Assembly: GCF_034262375.1 (NCBI RefSeq)
Contig: NZ_CP139558.1
Location: 4,154,001 to 4,218,000 of the forward strand
Length of the DNA: 64,000 nucleotides
DNA from: Mucilaginibacter sabulilitoris
Lineage (GTDB): Bacteria > Bacteroidota > Bacteroidia > Sphingobacteriales > Sphingobacteriaceae
Direction: 5' to 3'
The notes below the pieces were generated by a model, which searched no databases, had not been told where the DNA came from, and saw only the letters and a list, made by a program, of their open reading frames with translations. Shown here in pieces: positions 8,846 to 18,729 of the stretch; the first letter of the stretch is position 1, and each line of letters begins with the position of its first letter. The position numbers were made by a program, and so were the translations under genes.

Positions 8846-8951
8846 TGTAGTAATTTTTTGTTTGTCGTTATTGACAATACAAAGTTGCATACTACCGCCA
8901 CGCTGTAACATGGATGAATTACGTTAGTACATGGACAATTTTCCCAACCAC

Positions 8952-10001
8952 TCAAAATAAGAATTTCTGGTACCGGGTAATAGCCGTTTCAACAGCTTTA
9001 GTTTGGGTCTTATTAAGTTTGCCGAATAGGTTTAATGTAATATCGGCAGTTGTTTTTTTAAGGGTTCGTCGCCATGTACCAACTACCTGGTCGTCAACTA
9101 TTATAGGTTGCTCAAAAATAACGTGGCGTGCCTGTTCTAAATATGGAGGTTTAACAAGGGCATCGCGATGTTTATAGGCAATAGCAAACTCATCATACAT
9201 GGGTAGTAAATGAGCTTTCGGATTTTTAGGAATAATTAAGTCCTCATGATCAGGCATCCAATATGTTTTGCCTTCTATAACTTCATTAATAAGTCCTGCT
9301 TTTATATTTTCCAGACCGGTAGTGGCATCAGTGACGGTGAGCCCGCTCCAGGCTGCAAAATCATGTACGGTTGCCGGACCCCGGCTATTGAAATACCCAG
9401 CTGCGAGTTTAGTCAGTGCTTCTTCATGTTTTAATGGAGAGTAGGCTGGTGCGCGATCATCAAGCAAGGCATAGGTAAACTGTTTTCCTACACGCTTGCC
9501 GCTGCATATTACCTGGTCAAGTTCGGCCTGCATCAACAGCATGGTAAACCTCAACTCATCTGTGGCAATTCCCGCTTTTTGCAATACATCAACAAGTTCG
9601 GGGCGGGTAAGCTGCTTATCGCCCTCCAGCGCTTTTGCCAGGGTATTATTGCTTTTATTAAATATAGCATCATCTACTCCGAATTTTTTATACATACCGG
9701 CATTGGCGGCTTTGATACGCGGGGCAGTAAGGTTAAGTATCCAGCGTATATCCTGGGGTAAAACAAAATGCCATGTTGGCCTTAACAGGTGCGTGCGCAA
9801 TATTTTACCATCACCTATGGCTTGCTCAATAAAGTTTTCGTTTGCGATTTTCATCCGCAGTCCTATGGCCCATTTTGCGCCGGCGTAGTCCTGGGCTTGC
9901 ATAGCCACCATGTATTTTACAACATCTTCGGGCGTTTTAAACTGCGGGTTATGAATTTGCTGATTATAGATTCGCAGGCTGGCCAGGTGGTGATCTTTCA
10001 T
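8952..10001 (-). CDS. Winged-helix DNA glycosylase-like protein (AlkZ / HTH_42 family)
   Basis: 349-residue member of the family including Streptomyces AlkZ and E. coli YcaQ, whose studied members excise alkylated bases or unhook interstrand crosslinks. The proposed catalytic Q-x-Q motif is visible (Q35-A-Q37 within VAMQAQDY), followed by the conserved LRTHLLRPTWHFV segment and a C-terminal beta-barrel region containing LLPMYDEFAIAYKHRD. Most Bacteroidota homologues are annotated only as 'winged helix DNA-binding domain-containing protein'; enzymatic activity here is inferred from the motif. Confidence 0.85.
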   Translation of the reverse strand: MKDHHLASLRIYNQQIHNPQFKTPEDVVKYMVAMQAQDYAGAKWAIGLRMKIANENFIEQAIGDGKILRTHLLRPTWHFVLPQDIRWILNLTAPRIKAANAGMYKKFGVDDAIFNKSNNTLAKALEGDKQLTRPELVDVLQKAGIATDELRFTMLLMQAELDQVICSGKRVGKQFTYALLDDRAPAYSPLKHEEALTKLAAGYFNSRGPATVHDFAAWSGLTVTDATTGLENIKAGLINEVIEGKTYWMPDHEDLIIPKNPKAHLLPMYDEFAIAYKHRDALVKPPYLEQARHVIFEQPIIVDDQVVGTWRRTLKKTTADITLNLFGKLNKTQTKAVETAITRYQKFLF

Positions 10002-10261
10002 AACGGTTTTAACGGTTAAATTATAAAGTTAAAATTAAAGCCCGAAAATGACAGCTGATTGTCAGCAGTAAAAACTATCTTTTTTTATCCCAAACTAATA
10101 TGAGATAATGAAGACGGGAGTAAATAGTCAAGTCATTGTAACAAGTTTATAGTTGGCAGGTTGATTAGCGCAGTGTTTACTATTGCTTAACCTTTGTTTA
10201 ATACTAAGTGTCTTATTTCGCCGCATGAAATTAATCATGCGCTCATTAGTTCTTTTATCTC

Positions 10262-11506
10262 ATGAATTTTAAGAAATATCTATTCATACTACTGAGTTTT
10301 ACCGTTTTTTATACTTACGGTCAACAAGCTGATCCGCATTATAAACTTATCGGCGATAATATTATCCAGACTAAAAATTACTACCTGTTAACATTGTTGC
10401 AAAATAACGCTGCTGCGAAACAACTGGTAAGCAATGATGCAGAATTAGCAAAGCTAACACAAACCAAGCTTGATAATATCAAATCATCACTAAGCACCTG
10501 TAAAGACGCTTTATGTTTTACTCAAACCGTTAAGTTTAGTGACGACGAAATAAAAACCGTAAGCGAAAGGTTAACCAGTTTGTATAAAGCCGATAACGCT
10601 TTGGGCAACCTGGTTAAGCAGCATTTAATACCATCCGGTACTTATATGCAATACCAAAGCTTGTCGCCGGTACAGATGCTGGTTAAGGCCTGGGAACAGG
10701 ATGCCAAAGCGGTCAATTATGCTATTGAAGTTTATGCCGAAGGCAGAAAACCCAACTATCCGGCTATTGATTCCATCAGTTTTAATGTAAAAAGCAGGGG
10801 GTACCTTAACCTGCTTTATGATGCATCAACTACGATATGGGATGAGACCAAACATACTAAATTGTTTTTTATCCCGACTATGAATTATGCTTTGCACAGC
10901 CTGGAGATAAATGAAAGGGATGATGCGGCCAATGATGAGCCGATGATTTTGAAGGATAACAAAAACGCTTACAACAGGATAAAAACCATTAACTGGGCAA
11001 AGTATAAATATACTATGATACTGATACCCGGCGCCGGGCCTGATGTTGCAGGCGTTGCGTTAAGTGCCGAGGGTATGCTGCGCTGCAGAGTGGCTGCATT
11101 AAGATATTTTGAAGGGCTGGCGCCTTTTATCATGACATCCGGCGGTAAAGTACATCCATATAAAACTAAGTTTTGTGAAGCGGATGAAATGAAAAAGTAC
11201 ATGGTCGAAAAACTGCATGTCCCGGAAAGCGCCATTTTTGTTGATCCGCATGCCAGGCATACTACTACCAATATGCGTAATTGTGTACGCATGATATTCC
11301 GTTATGGTATGCCTTTCAGCAAGCCATGCATTACATCTACCGATAAATCACAAAGCTATTTTATAGAACACATGGCTGGCAGGTGCGAGAAAGAACTGGG
11401 CTATGTGCCATATACTTTGGGCAAACGCCTGTCAGAAACCGAACAGGAGTTTTATCCGGTTCTTCAATCCCTACAGATTGACGCAGACGAGCCGCTTGAT
11501 CCATAG
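10262..11506 (+). CDS. Exported YdcF/DUF218-family protein
   Basis: 414 residues. A signal peptide (LFILLSFTVFYTYGQQ) precedes a helical N-terminal region of about 230 residues and a C-terminal YdcF/SanA/ElyC-type domain: the ILIPGAGPD strand-loop, MLRCRVAALRYFEG helix and HARHTTTNMRNCVRM motif are the family's conserved stretches. DUF218 proteins are linked to cell-envelope homeostasis, but the biochemical role is unsettled. The N-terminal extension is longer than in E. coli YdcF. The following exported gene on the same strand begins 55 bp later and could share the transcript. Confidence 0.82.
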   Translation: MNFKKYLFILLSFTVFYTYGQQADPHYKLIGDNIIQTKNYYLLTLLQNNAAAKQLVSNDAELAKLTQTKLDNIKSSLSTCKDALCFTQTVKFSDDEIKTVSERLTSLYKADNALGNLVKQHLIPSGTYMQYQSLSPVQMLVKAWEQDAKAVNYAIEVYAEGRKPNYPAIDSISFNVKSRGYLNLLYDASTTIWDETKHTKLFFIPTMNYALHSLEINERDDAANDEPMILKDNKNAYNRIKTINWAKYKYTMILIPGAGPDVAGVALSAEGMLRCRVAALRYFEGLAPFIMTSGGKVHPYKTKFCEADEMKKYMVEKLHVPESAIFVDPHARHTTTNMRNCVRMIFRYGMPFSKPCITSTDKSQSYFIEHMAGRCEKELGYVPYTLGKRLSETEQEFYPVLQSLQIDADEPLDP

Positions 11507-11561
11507 GATGTGGATTGATTATTCATTCCGGTTAATATTATTTACGTAGGATATTATTATC

Positions 11562-12440
11562 ATGAAAAAAATATTATTTGCTATAACAGCGATTGTATCA
11601 TTGGGCCTGATGTCGTTTTTATATGATACGGTTCAAATGAATATAGTACGTGCTGTAACCATTGATTCATTGGGGGCATGTCAGGGTATATCGTATCAGA
11701 ATGGTAGGATATTTTTATATGGCGACAGAGAGGTAGGCATGATACGTGAATTTAAACTGGTAGGGGATAGCCTTACTTATATCAATAAACAATATAAACT
11801 TACTAAAGACGGACAGGATGTGATTAATCACCCCACCGGGCTTGCCTACAATGGTAGCGGACCGGTTTTTATGGGTAACTCCATTCGGTTGAATAAAGAA
11901 GGAACTCAATGGAAAGCCGTAATTTATTGTATTGACTGGAAAGGCTTACAGAAAACAGGTACTCTTGACGGTAATATCATTAATACTGTTGATGACGATG
12001 CCTGCATACAAGGTACAAGGCCCGAATATGTGAAATATAATAATAAGTGGTATGTGGCCACCGCAGATTATGGCGATCATGGCAATGAAGTGAGGTTATA
12101 TGATCCAGCTGCATTGAAGAAAGCAAGTAAAACGAGTGAAAAAGGTGTGCTTTATAAAAAGTTTACCTGTACGCCCTGGGTGCAAAACCTGCATTGGATA
12201 GCATCAAAAGGCGTGCTTGTACTTATTCAAAACCAAAAAGAAGGCCGCATGTGGCGCTTTACTTATGTTGATCTTAAAAAATCAATTGAAACGGGTACCC
12301 AGCAAGTAATTAAGGAAGTCAATATAGACGGGAAACAGGACGAGTTGGAGGGTTTTTCTTTTTTAGGAAGTGCGGATAAAGGCATAGCTGTATCTTCTTC
12401 GCGCAAAAACAATGTAACATTTACCAATACATCCTGGTAA
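11562..12440 (+). CDS. Exported beta-propeller-like hypothetical protein
   Basis: 292 residues with an N-terminal signal/anchor (ILFAITAIVSLGLMSFLY). The mature part has repeated short strands ending in patterns such as ISYQNGRIFLYGDR, GLAYNGSGPVFMG and YVKYNNKWYVATADY, which suggest a propeller fold of the SMP-30 or SdiA-regulated type. No catalytic residues can be named. It may be co-transcribed with the YdcF-like gene. No terminator is visible behind it. Confidence 0.6.
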   Translation: MKKILFAITAIVSLGLMSFLYDTVQMNIVRAVTIDSLGACQGISYQNGRIFLYGDREVGMIREFKLVGDSLTYINKQYKLTKDGQDVINHPTGLAYNGSGPVFMGNSIRLNKEGTQWKAVIYCIDWKGLQKTGTLDGNIINTVDDDACIQGTRPEYVKYNNKWYVATADYGDHGNEVRLYDPAALKKASKTSEKGVLYKKFTCTPWVQNLHWIASKGVLVLIQNQKEGRMWRFTYVDLKKSIETGTQQVIKEVNIDGKQDELEGFSFLGSADKGIAVSSSRKNNVTFTNTSW

Positions 12441-12824
12441 AATTCTTCTTGTATCCCTGTATTTTTCCTGTAGATAAGGGGCTGGGTTGTTGACGTCTGG
12501 TAAACTTTGTGTAGTTAATATAAACTTAACAAACAGACATCATTGATTTAAGATGATTCGGTTAGATTTGGCTTTTCTTTAACAAATCCTCAATAAATAT
12601 TATATTTTATTGTAAATAATATATAATAAGGTAGTTGCTAAAACGATATTTTTTAATCCCTAAAGTGCTTGCCTATGTAATGAATGTTTTATAAAACTCA
12701 AAAGCCGGTTAAAAGAACCGGAGAATACCCTCATATTCTTCCGGTCCGGAATTAATTGTCAAATAACTGGAAAAGCGGTTGCAATGCTTTCAGTAGTTAC
12801 CATTAACAATCAACATTTAAATAT
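12441..12824. other. Intergenic leader region before the first SusC gene
   Basis: 384 AT-rich bases with no convincing gene. It holds a short hairpin (CCGGTT-aaaag-AACCGG, 12705-12721) and a near-palindrome TTCCGGTCCGGAA (12749-12761), both upstream of the susC start. These could be leader structure or operator elements; no TAnnTTTG box is placed with confidence. Confidence 0.4.
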
Positions 12825-15800
12825 ATGTATAAAAAGATTATACGCAATCTTTTAAAAAGAGATCTTGTGATGATACAAGCTCTTTTGATCGTATTGTTTG
12901 CATTTTTACAACCCGCACATGCAAGCAATATCAAAACAACCACGCAGCTTAACAAGCTTGCCGAAGAGCCTGTAAAAATATCAGGTACCATAACTGATGA
13001 AAAAGGCTTACCCTTGCCTGGTGTAAGTGTTTACGAAAAAAAGTCACATAAAGGTACAGCATCAGATATCAACGGTAAATACAGCCTCAATGTTGAACAG
13101 GGATCAACCCTTGTTTTTGCCTTTATTGGTTACACCAACCAGGAAGTTGTTATTGGCAGTCAAACACAATTGAATATTAAGCTGATGCCTTCAACTAATA
13201 TTCTTAACGAGGTAGTTGCCATTGGTTACCAAACCGTACGTAAAAGCGATTTTACCGGTGCCATTGCCAGTGTTAAGGCCGAAGAGTTAAACTTAACCGC
13301 ACCAACCGTAGGTCAGGCGCTTGTTGGTAAGGTAGCCGGCGTTCAGGTATCGCAGGTTAGCGGTTCGCCTTACTCAACCACTAAAATTAACGTACGTGGT
13401 GTTGGTTCATTCTATGCCAGCTCAGACCCGCTTTATGTAATTGATGGTTACGCAGCCGGTAACGATTTATTTATCAACCCGGATGATATCGAATCAATTG
13501 ACATATTGAAAGATGCCGCATCAGCGGCTATTTATGGTTCAAGGGCTGCTGGTGGCGTAGTGCTCATTACAACCAAGCATGGTTCAAAAGAAAACAGTAA
13601 AGGTAAGTTTGAATACGATGCCCAGGTTGGTATTAACGGGTTAGCAAAAAAGGTTAATCTTTTAAACTCTGATCAGTTTGCACAATTGGTTATAGACGGC
13701 CGTAACAACTCTTATCATGACCTTTGGATAACTACAGGCCATACCTGGAACGATGCCATGTACTCTGACCCTAATGATGTACGTATTAAAAACGTAGGTA
13801 ACGCCGGTTCAGTAAGTGTTCCGCCATATTTGTACGATTTTGCAACACAATCGCTCATTCACCAAACAGTTAATACCGACTGGCAGGATGAGTTATACCG
13901 CCACCCCGTAACACAAAGTCATAGCCTTTCGTTTTCGGGTAATTCAAATGGTACACAATATTACTTCAGCACCGGCTATCAGGATCAGCCAGGTATCATG
14001 TTAGGTACCGGGCAGAAAAAAATCAACTTCCGTGCTAATGTGGATGGTCAGATTGGTAAAAGGCTTAAAGTAGGTGCCAATATAGCATTTACCCAAACCA
14101 CTAACCAGGAGTCACAAGATGGTCGTTGGGATCATAGCCCTGCATTTGGTGCATTAATCTATATGCCGTTCTTTCCTGCTTACAATCCAGATGGTAGCAT
14201 TTCTACAAACGTGGCAGCTTCACAATCAAATGCTTACGCTTATCAGTCAATTGAAAACCCAATAGCAACTGCTACTTTAATTAAAATTAACCGCGTTGGT
14301 GACAGGGCAACTTACAATGCTCATGCTAACTATTCTATTTTAGATGGTTTGTCATTTAATGCCAACCTGGGCATGCAAACGTACGCCGAAAACTATAACT
14401 ATTATTTACCAACCAATATTAGCAATGGTGTAAACCCGCCGGGTTCGCCTCAATCTATACAGGCGGCAAAAGCTATACGTCAAACTATAAACTACCGTGA
14501 TCAGTTAGGTGAGTTTACCCTGAACTATACTAAACAATTAGGTAAAAACCATTTTGATGGCTTATTAGGTTATACCGCTCAAAAAACCACCAACAATGTG
14601 CTTACCTTACAAGGTACAGGTTTTCAGGATGACAATATACCTAACCTGAGCGGCGCCAATCCAACTCAAATAACGCTTATTAAATCTGGCCCACCTGAAG
14701 GTGTCCAGGCAACCGGAGACGACACCTATACATTACTGTCATATCTTGGTAGGGTAAGTTATAATTATGACAGTAAATACTTCCTGTCGGCTTCATTCCG
14801 TACAGACGGATCATCACGTTTCGGTGCCAATGTTAAGTATGCAAGTTTCCCATCAGTATCTGCAGGCTGGAACTTGTCTGACGAACCATTTTACCATAGC
14901 TGGCTTGGCGATCAGTCAACCGTTAAATTACGTGCAAGCTGGGGCTTAAGCGGTAATTACAATATTGGTAACTATAAACAACAGCAGTATTTTAACGCGC
15001 CATCAAACGCGGTATTTGGTAAAGGAGCTACAGCTCCAGCGCTTACTGCCGGTGGTATTGCCGACCCGAATTTAACCTGGGAATCAACCTCACAATATAA
15101 CTTTGGTGCCGATTTGGGTTTACTTAAAGGTCGCCTTTTCGTTATTGTGAATTATTACCTTAGTCATTCTTACAATCTGTTATTCCAGAAACCAATATCG
15201 GCTATTTCAGGAAGCACAAGTGTACTTGCTAATTTAGGGCCCGACTCTAAGATAAGCAATAAAGGATTTGATGTTCAGCTTGACGCCAAGGCGATAGCCA
15301 CTAAAGATTTTAACTTAAATTTAAGTGGTAATATATCCATCAACCGCAACAAAGTATTGAACCTAGGTAATAGCAATACCATCCTTACTGCAGGAGCTGA
15401 ACGTTCATACTTAACCAACGTTACCCAGGAAGGACAACCTGTAGGTATGTTTTATGGCTATAAAGTTGCCGGTATGGTTACCCAGGCCGATCTTGCTAAC
15501 ATAGCTACCGACAAAGCCAACTATAATGCGGCTACACAATCTTATCCGGCTGGTTATAAAATTAAAGGCCCACCTATCTCTACAGCTTCAACCACTCCGA
15601 TACAGGCCGGTGACCTTTATTTTAAAGACGTTAACGGCGATGGTATAATTAATGCCAAGGATGCCGGCGTTATAGGTACCCCGTATGCTAAGTTTACTTA
15701 TGGTTTTGCTATAAATGCAACATACAAAGGCTTCTATTTCAGTTCATCATTTGCCGGTTCTTATGGCAATCAGATAGTTGACGGACAGGATTATTACCTG

Positions 15801-16217
15801 TACAATATGGAAGGCTCGGGTAACCAGTATGCAGATGTTGCCGGTCGTTACCGCAATGCTGCCGATCCGGGCCAGGGAAGTGTTTATCGTGCATCACGCG
15901 GTAGTACCCAAAGTAACAGTACAAGGCTATCAACCTTTTACTTACAGAGCGGCTCTTTTTTAAGAAATACCAATATGACATTGGGGTATACGCTTAAATC
16001 AGATTTTATAAGCCGTAACCTGGGTTTACAATCACTGCGAATATACGGTGCGGTTAACAACGGTTTTACCATTACTAAATATAAAGGCTATAACCCTGAG
16101 GTTAATTATAACTATACCTATAGCGGTTCACAAAATACAAACCTTAGCCCGGGCATTGATTATGGTGTTTACCCGCTGGTACGTTCATATAATTTGGGTG
16201 TTAAAGCTACTTTTTAA
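12825..16217 (+). CDS. SusC/RagA-type TonB-dependent outer-membrane transporter
   Basis: 1,130-residue TonB-linked outer-membrane importer that partners the following SusD. Order: signal sequence (ALLIVLFAFLQPAHAS), carboxypeptidase-regulatory-like domain (about 50-120, GTITDEKGLPLPGVSVYEKK), TonB-box-like region (EVVAIGYQTVRKSDFTGAI), plug domain (with IRG-like NVRGVGSF and DILKDAASAAIYGSRAAGGV), then a 22-strand-type barrel ending in aromatic-rich LVRSYNLGVKATF. It has no N-terminal STN domain, unlike the second SusC of this window, so signalling to an ECF sigma factor is not expected. Substrate unknown; no glycosidases are adjacent. Confidence 0.96.
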   Translation: MYKKIIRNLLKRDLVMIQALLIVLFAFLQPAHASNIKTTTQLNKLAEEPVKISGTITDEKGLPLPGVSVYEKKSHKGTASDINGKYSLNVEQGSTLVFAFIGYTNQEVVIGSQTQLNIKLMPSTNILNEVVAIGYQTVRKSDFTGAIASVKAEELNLTAPTVGQALVGKVAGVQVSQVSGSPYSTTKINVRGVGSFYASSDPLYVIDGYAAGNDLFINPDDIESIDILKDAASAAIYGSRAAGGVVLITTKHGSKENSKGKFEYDAQVGINGLAKKVNLLNSDQFAQLVIDGRNNSYHDLWITTGHTWNDAMYSDPNDVRIKNVGNAGSVSVPPYLYDFATQSLIHQTVNTDWQDELYRHPVTQSHSLSFSGNSNGTQYYFSTGYQDQPGIMLGTGQKKINFRANVDGQIGKRLKVGANIAFTQTTNQESQDGRWDHSPAFGALIYMPFFPAYNPDGSISTNVAASQSNAYAYQSIENPIATATLIKINRVGDRATYNAHANYSILDGLSFNANLGMQTYAENYNYYLPTNISNGVNPPGSPQSIQAAKAIRQTINYRDQLGEFTLNYTKQLGKNHFDGLLGYTAQKTTNNVLTLQGTGFQDDNIPNLSGANPTQITLIKSGPPEGVQATGDDTYTLLSYLGRVSYNYDSKYFLSASFRTDGSSRFGANVKYASFPSVSAGWNLSDEPFYHSWLGDQSTVKLRASWGLSGNYNIGNYKQQQYFNAPSNAVFGKGATAPALTAGGIADPNLTWESTSQYNFGADLGLLKGRLFVIVNYYLSHSYNLLFQKPISAISGSTSVLANLGPDSKISNKGFDVQLDAKAIATKDFNLNLSGNISINRNKVLNLGNSNTILTAGAERSYLTNVTQEGQPVGMFYGYKVAGMVTQADLANIATDKANYNAATQSYPAGYKIKGPPISTASTTPIQAGDLYFKDVNGDGIINAKDAGVIGTPYAKFTYGFAINATYKGFYFSSSFAGSYGNQIVDGQDYYLYNMEGSGNQYADVAGRYRNAADPGQGSVYRASRGSTQSNSTRLSTFYLQSGSFLRNTNMTLGYTLKSDFISRNLGLQSLRIYGAVNNGFTITKYKGYNPEVNYNYTYSGSQNTNLSPGIDYGVYPLVRSYNLGVKATF

Positions 16218-16239
16218 TTAAAAACTAATTCTGAAGCAA

Positions 16240-17772
16240 ATGAAGAATATAAATATAAAGTTATTTTGCCTGGTAGCGTTATTTGCGCTGGGTTCATGCA
16301 AAAAAGACTTTTTAGAACAAAGCAACCCGGATGCTTTAAATATAAGCAAGTCTTTTAAAACCGAAAATGACGTATTATTAGCGGTTAATGGTTGTTACGC
16401 GCTGTTAAGAAGCGGTAATACAATAGGCGAAGGCAGTGATCTGTGGACCGACCAGCGCTCTGATGATACCGGTACAAATGACAATCAATCAAACGCCGGC
16501 GAACCTTTTGGGTTCAATAACTTTTCATTAGTGCCTACCAACAGCTACTTGTTTTCACATTGGAGTGCTATGTATGCAGTTATTGCTAACTGTAATATTG
16601 TATTATCAAATATTGATAAGGTAACTTTTGCAAAACCCGAAACTAAACAGAAATACAAAGCCGAGGCTGAATTTATACGTGCCTTGATATATTTTCACAT
16701 GGTTAGGGAATGGGGAGATGTACCATTGGTTACCAAGCAGTTTACAGACCCCGATGAGGTTACAGCGAACACAGGGCGTAACCCACAGGCAGCAGTATAT
16801 GCACAAATAATTACCGATCTAAAAGATGCCGTTAATAGTCCGCTGCCGGCTACACAAGCCACAGGAACTATTGGTCGTATATCATTGGCTGCTGTTAATA
16901 CCTTGTTAGGGCAAGTGTATTTAACCATGGCTACTACGATTGATGCAGCCAATAAAACTGCAGACCTGAATAGCGCATTGGCAAGTCTTACTGCCGCTTA
17001 TAACTCCAAAACCTTTGGCCAGTTAAAAGATATTCCATATACTGATGTATTTGATGTGGCTAAAAAATCTACCTGCCCTGAACTTATCTGGCAGATAGTG
17101 AATATCCAGGGCGACCCTAATTATTATTCAGGCATAGCAGCCAGTAGTCAGGCTAAAGGCGAAACCATTAACTCTCTAAAAACATCAGGTGGTGCAGGTT
17201 ATAATGTAACCCATGACCTTGTAAATGATTATGAAGCTAATGATCCCCGTGGTGCATTTTCAATTAAATTTGCTAATGATGCTACTGTTAAAGATTGGTT
17301 TGTAACCAAGTTCAGAGACGCAAGTTCCGGAGCAGGTACAAACGGTTACGGAGGTAACGATTGGATACTGATGCGTTATGCTGATGTGATCCTGATGCTT
17401 GCCGAAGTTAATATGTATTTAGGCAATAATGGCGCTGCTATTCAATATCTTGACATGGTACGTGACAGGGCTGGTATGCCAACTTACGAGGTATCTTCGC
17501 AAAACGTCGATTACGCAAAAAAATATCCCACGCTTAAACTGGCCATATTACACGAACGCCGTGTTGAATTGGCTTTTGAACACCACCGGTTGTTTGACTT
17601 ATTGAGAACCTTTACTACTGACGAATTGGTAGCATATTTTCACAGTAAAAACCAGGCCGATTTTGGTTCGGCACTGTTAACCAATTTCACTACCAAGGAC
17701 AGGTATTTCCCTATTCCTTTCAATGAAACTAAGTTAAATCCAGCTAAAATGTATCAAAATCCAGGCTATTAA
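16240..17772 (+). CDS. SusD/RagB-family surface lipoprotein
   Basis: 510-residue glycan/nutrient-binding lipoprotein, partner of the SusC gene 22 bp upstream. A lipobox is visible (LFALGSCKKDF, lipidation Cys at about residue 20). The TPR-rich SusD fold is recognisable from YKAEAEFIRALIYFHMVREWGDVPLV, YADVILMLAEVN, and the C-terminal ERRVELAFEHHRLFDLLR and FPIP segments. A strong terminator follows, so the transcript appears to be susC-susD only. Confidence 0.95.
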   Translation: MKNINIKLFCLVALFALGSCKKDFLEQSNPDALNISKSFKTENDVLLAVNGCYALLRSGNTIGEGSDLWTDQRSDDTGTNDNQSNAGEPFGFNNFSLVPTNSYLFSHWSAMYAVIANCNIVLSNIDKVTFAKPETKQKYKAEAEFIRALIYFHMVREWGDVPLVTKQFTDPDEVTANTGRNPQAAVYAQIITDLKDAVNSPLPATQATGTIGRISLAAVNTLLGQVYLTMATTIDAANKTADLNSALASLTAAYNSKTFGQLKDIPYTDVFDVAKKSTCPELIWQIVNIQGDPNYYSGIAASSQAKGETINSLKTSGGAGYNVTHDLVNDYEANDPRGAFSIKFANDATVKDWFVTKFRDASSGAGTNGYGGNDWILMRYADVILMLAEVNMYLGNNGAAIQYLDMVRDRAGMPTYEVSSQNVDYAKKYPTLKLAILHERRVELAFEHHRLFDLLRTFTTDELVAYFHSKNQADFGSALLTNFTTKDRYFPIPFNETKLNPAKMYQNPGY

Positions 17773-17790
17773 TTAATAGTTATGTAATAT

Positions 17791-17825
17791 AAAAGGAGGG
17801 CCTGGGTAACAGGCTCTCCTTTTTT
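17791..17825 (+). terminator. Terminator of the first susCD operon
   Basis: Stem AAAAGGAGGGCCTG / CAGGCTCTCCTTTT with one mismatch, a 5-nt loop and a run of six T. Confidence 0.85.
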
Positions 17826-18128
17826 GTTTTAAGGGGCGGATAGGCTATTTTCTAAGTTATGCGGTAGTGATATTTGGATCCTGGCTTTATTAAAAATAGC
17901 TTACGCCGCTTGGTATTTACAGGCAATAACCGCCATAGCCCAGCCACAATAAGGATTATCTTTATTCAGATTTTTGAAATATTAATCGTTTATCTATCTT
18001 AGAGGTAATTAGCCGGGACTAATCAACTATGAGCTAAATTTCTATAAAGTACGTCCAATCAGGTGCTTTAATTATATGATAACAACCTTGTTTGGTTGTG
18101 TAAAAGCCTGTATATGCTGGTAGCTATA
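17826..18128. other. Intergenic stretch without recognisable content
   Basis: About 300 AT-rich bases between the susCD terminator and a tiny ORF. I see no gene, tRNA, strong hairpin or repeat in it. Confidence 0.4.
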
Positions 18129-18293
18129 ATGAAAATTCTTGTTTTTTTGTGCATCCTGATTATACCGTTGCGTGGGCCATCCAGAAGACGGGAATCTTCC
18201 CTAAATCAGCCTCAAAGTGAAACTGAGTATTCAAATTACGCTATAAATGAAAATGGCGGCCTGGAGATGATTGATAAGGAAAATGAAATATAA
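18129..18293 (+). CDS. Possible small exported protein (54 aa)
   Basis: A short frame starting MKILVFLCILIIPLRG, signal-peptide-like, followed by a Ser/Glu/Asn-rich polar tail ending DKENEI. An in-frame ATG 11 codons upstream (18096) is possible but gives a less typical start. No family is recognised and no ribosome-binding site is evident; it could be chance. Confidence 0.3.
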   Translation: MKILVFLCILIIPLRGPSRRRESSLNQPQSETEYSNYAINENGGLEMIDKENEI

Positions 18294-18300
18294 TGAAGTA

Positions 18301-18687
18301 CTACTTTTTCCGGGATTGGGCTAAAAGCTCGTTTTGAGCTATACGTGTAAGTATAATTTTCTTAATAAGCTCTACCGGCAGCAATTCATCAGGAGTAAAA
18401 TGTAATGTTGAGCCGGAAACCTTAATATCTTTAAGCTCTTCCTTTAAGCTTTTTACAAGCCCCGGGTTCATGGTATAAAAACTGCAGTATTTTTTATTCG
18501 TCCCGATGCCCACCAGCATGTAAAGATACTTATAGCAAGGCAACTGATAGCTGATAGACTCAGTTGCCCGCGGTGCGGTTGCTAATATAATGGAGCGCAG
18601 TTGCTCAAGTGTAGCCCTAAACTCCGGCGGCTGCTGCGCTATGTACTCTTGGGCAGTACGTGGTGTGGGGAAACCTGAACCTCTCAT
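18301..18687 (-). CDS. DUF1801 (YdhG-like) protein
   Basis: 128-residue protein of the DUF1801 / YdhG-like family, whose founder includes the Bacillus iron-chaperone-like Fra. The characteristic motifs are visible: EYIAQQPPEFRATLEQLRSII, ESISYQLPCYKY and the C-terminal PVELIKKIILTRIAQNE. Function in Bacteroidota is not established. The next gene on the same strand (VOC) ends 43 bp upstream, so the two may be co-transcribed. Confidence 0.85.
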   Translation of the reverse strand: MRGSGFPTPRTAQEYIAQQPPEFRATLEQLRSIILATAPRATESISYQLPCYKYLYMLVGIGTNKKYCSFYTMNPGLVKSLKEELKDIKVSGSTLHFTPDELLPVELIKKIILTRIAQNELLAQSRKK

Positions 18688-18729
18688 TTTATAAATATAA
18701 TGAAAATCAGCTGCATATTAAGGAACAGG

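Noticed and set aside
12825..17772. First susC/susD pair as part of a polysaccharide utilization locus
   Set aside because: No glycosidase, lyase, sulfatase or sensor gene is adjacent and a terminator follows susD, so only an orphan pair is supported.
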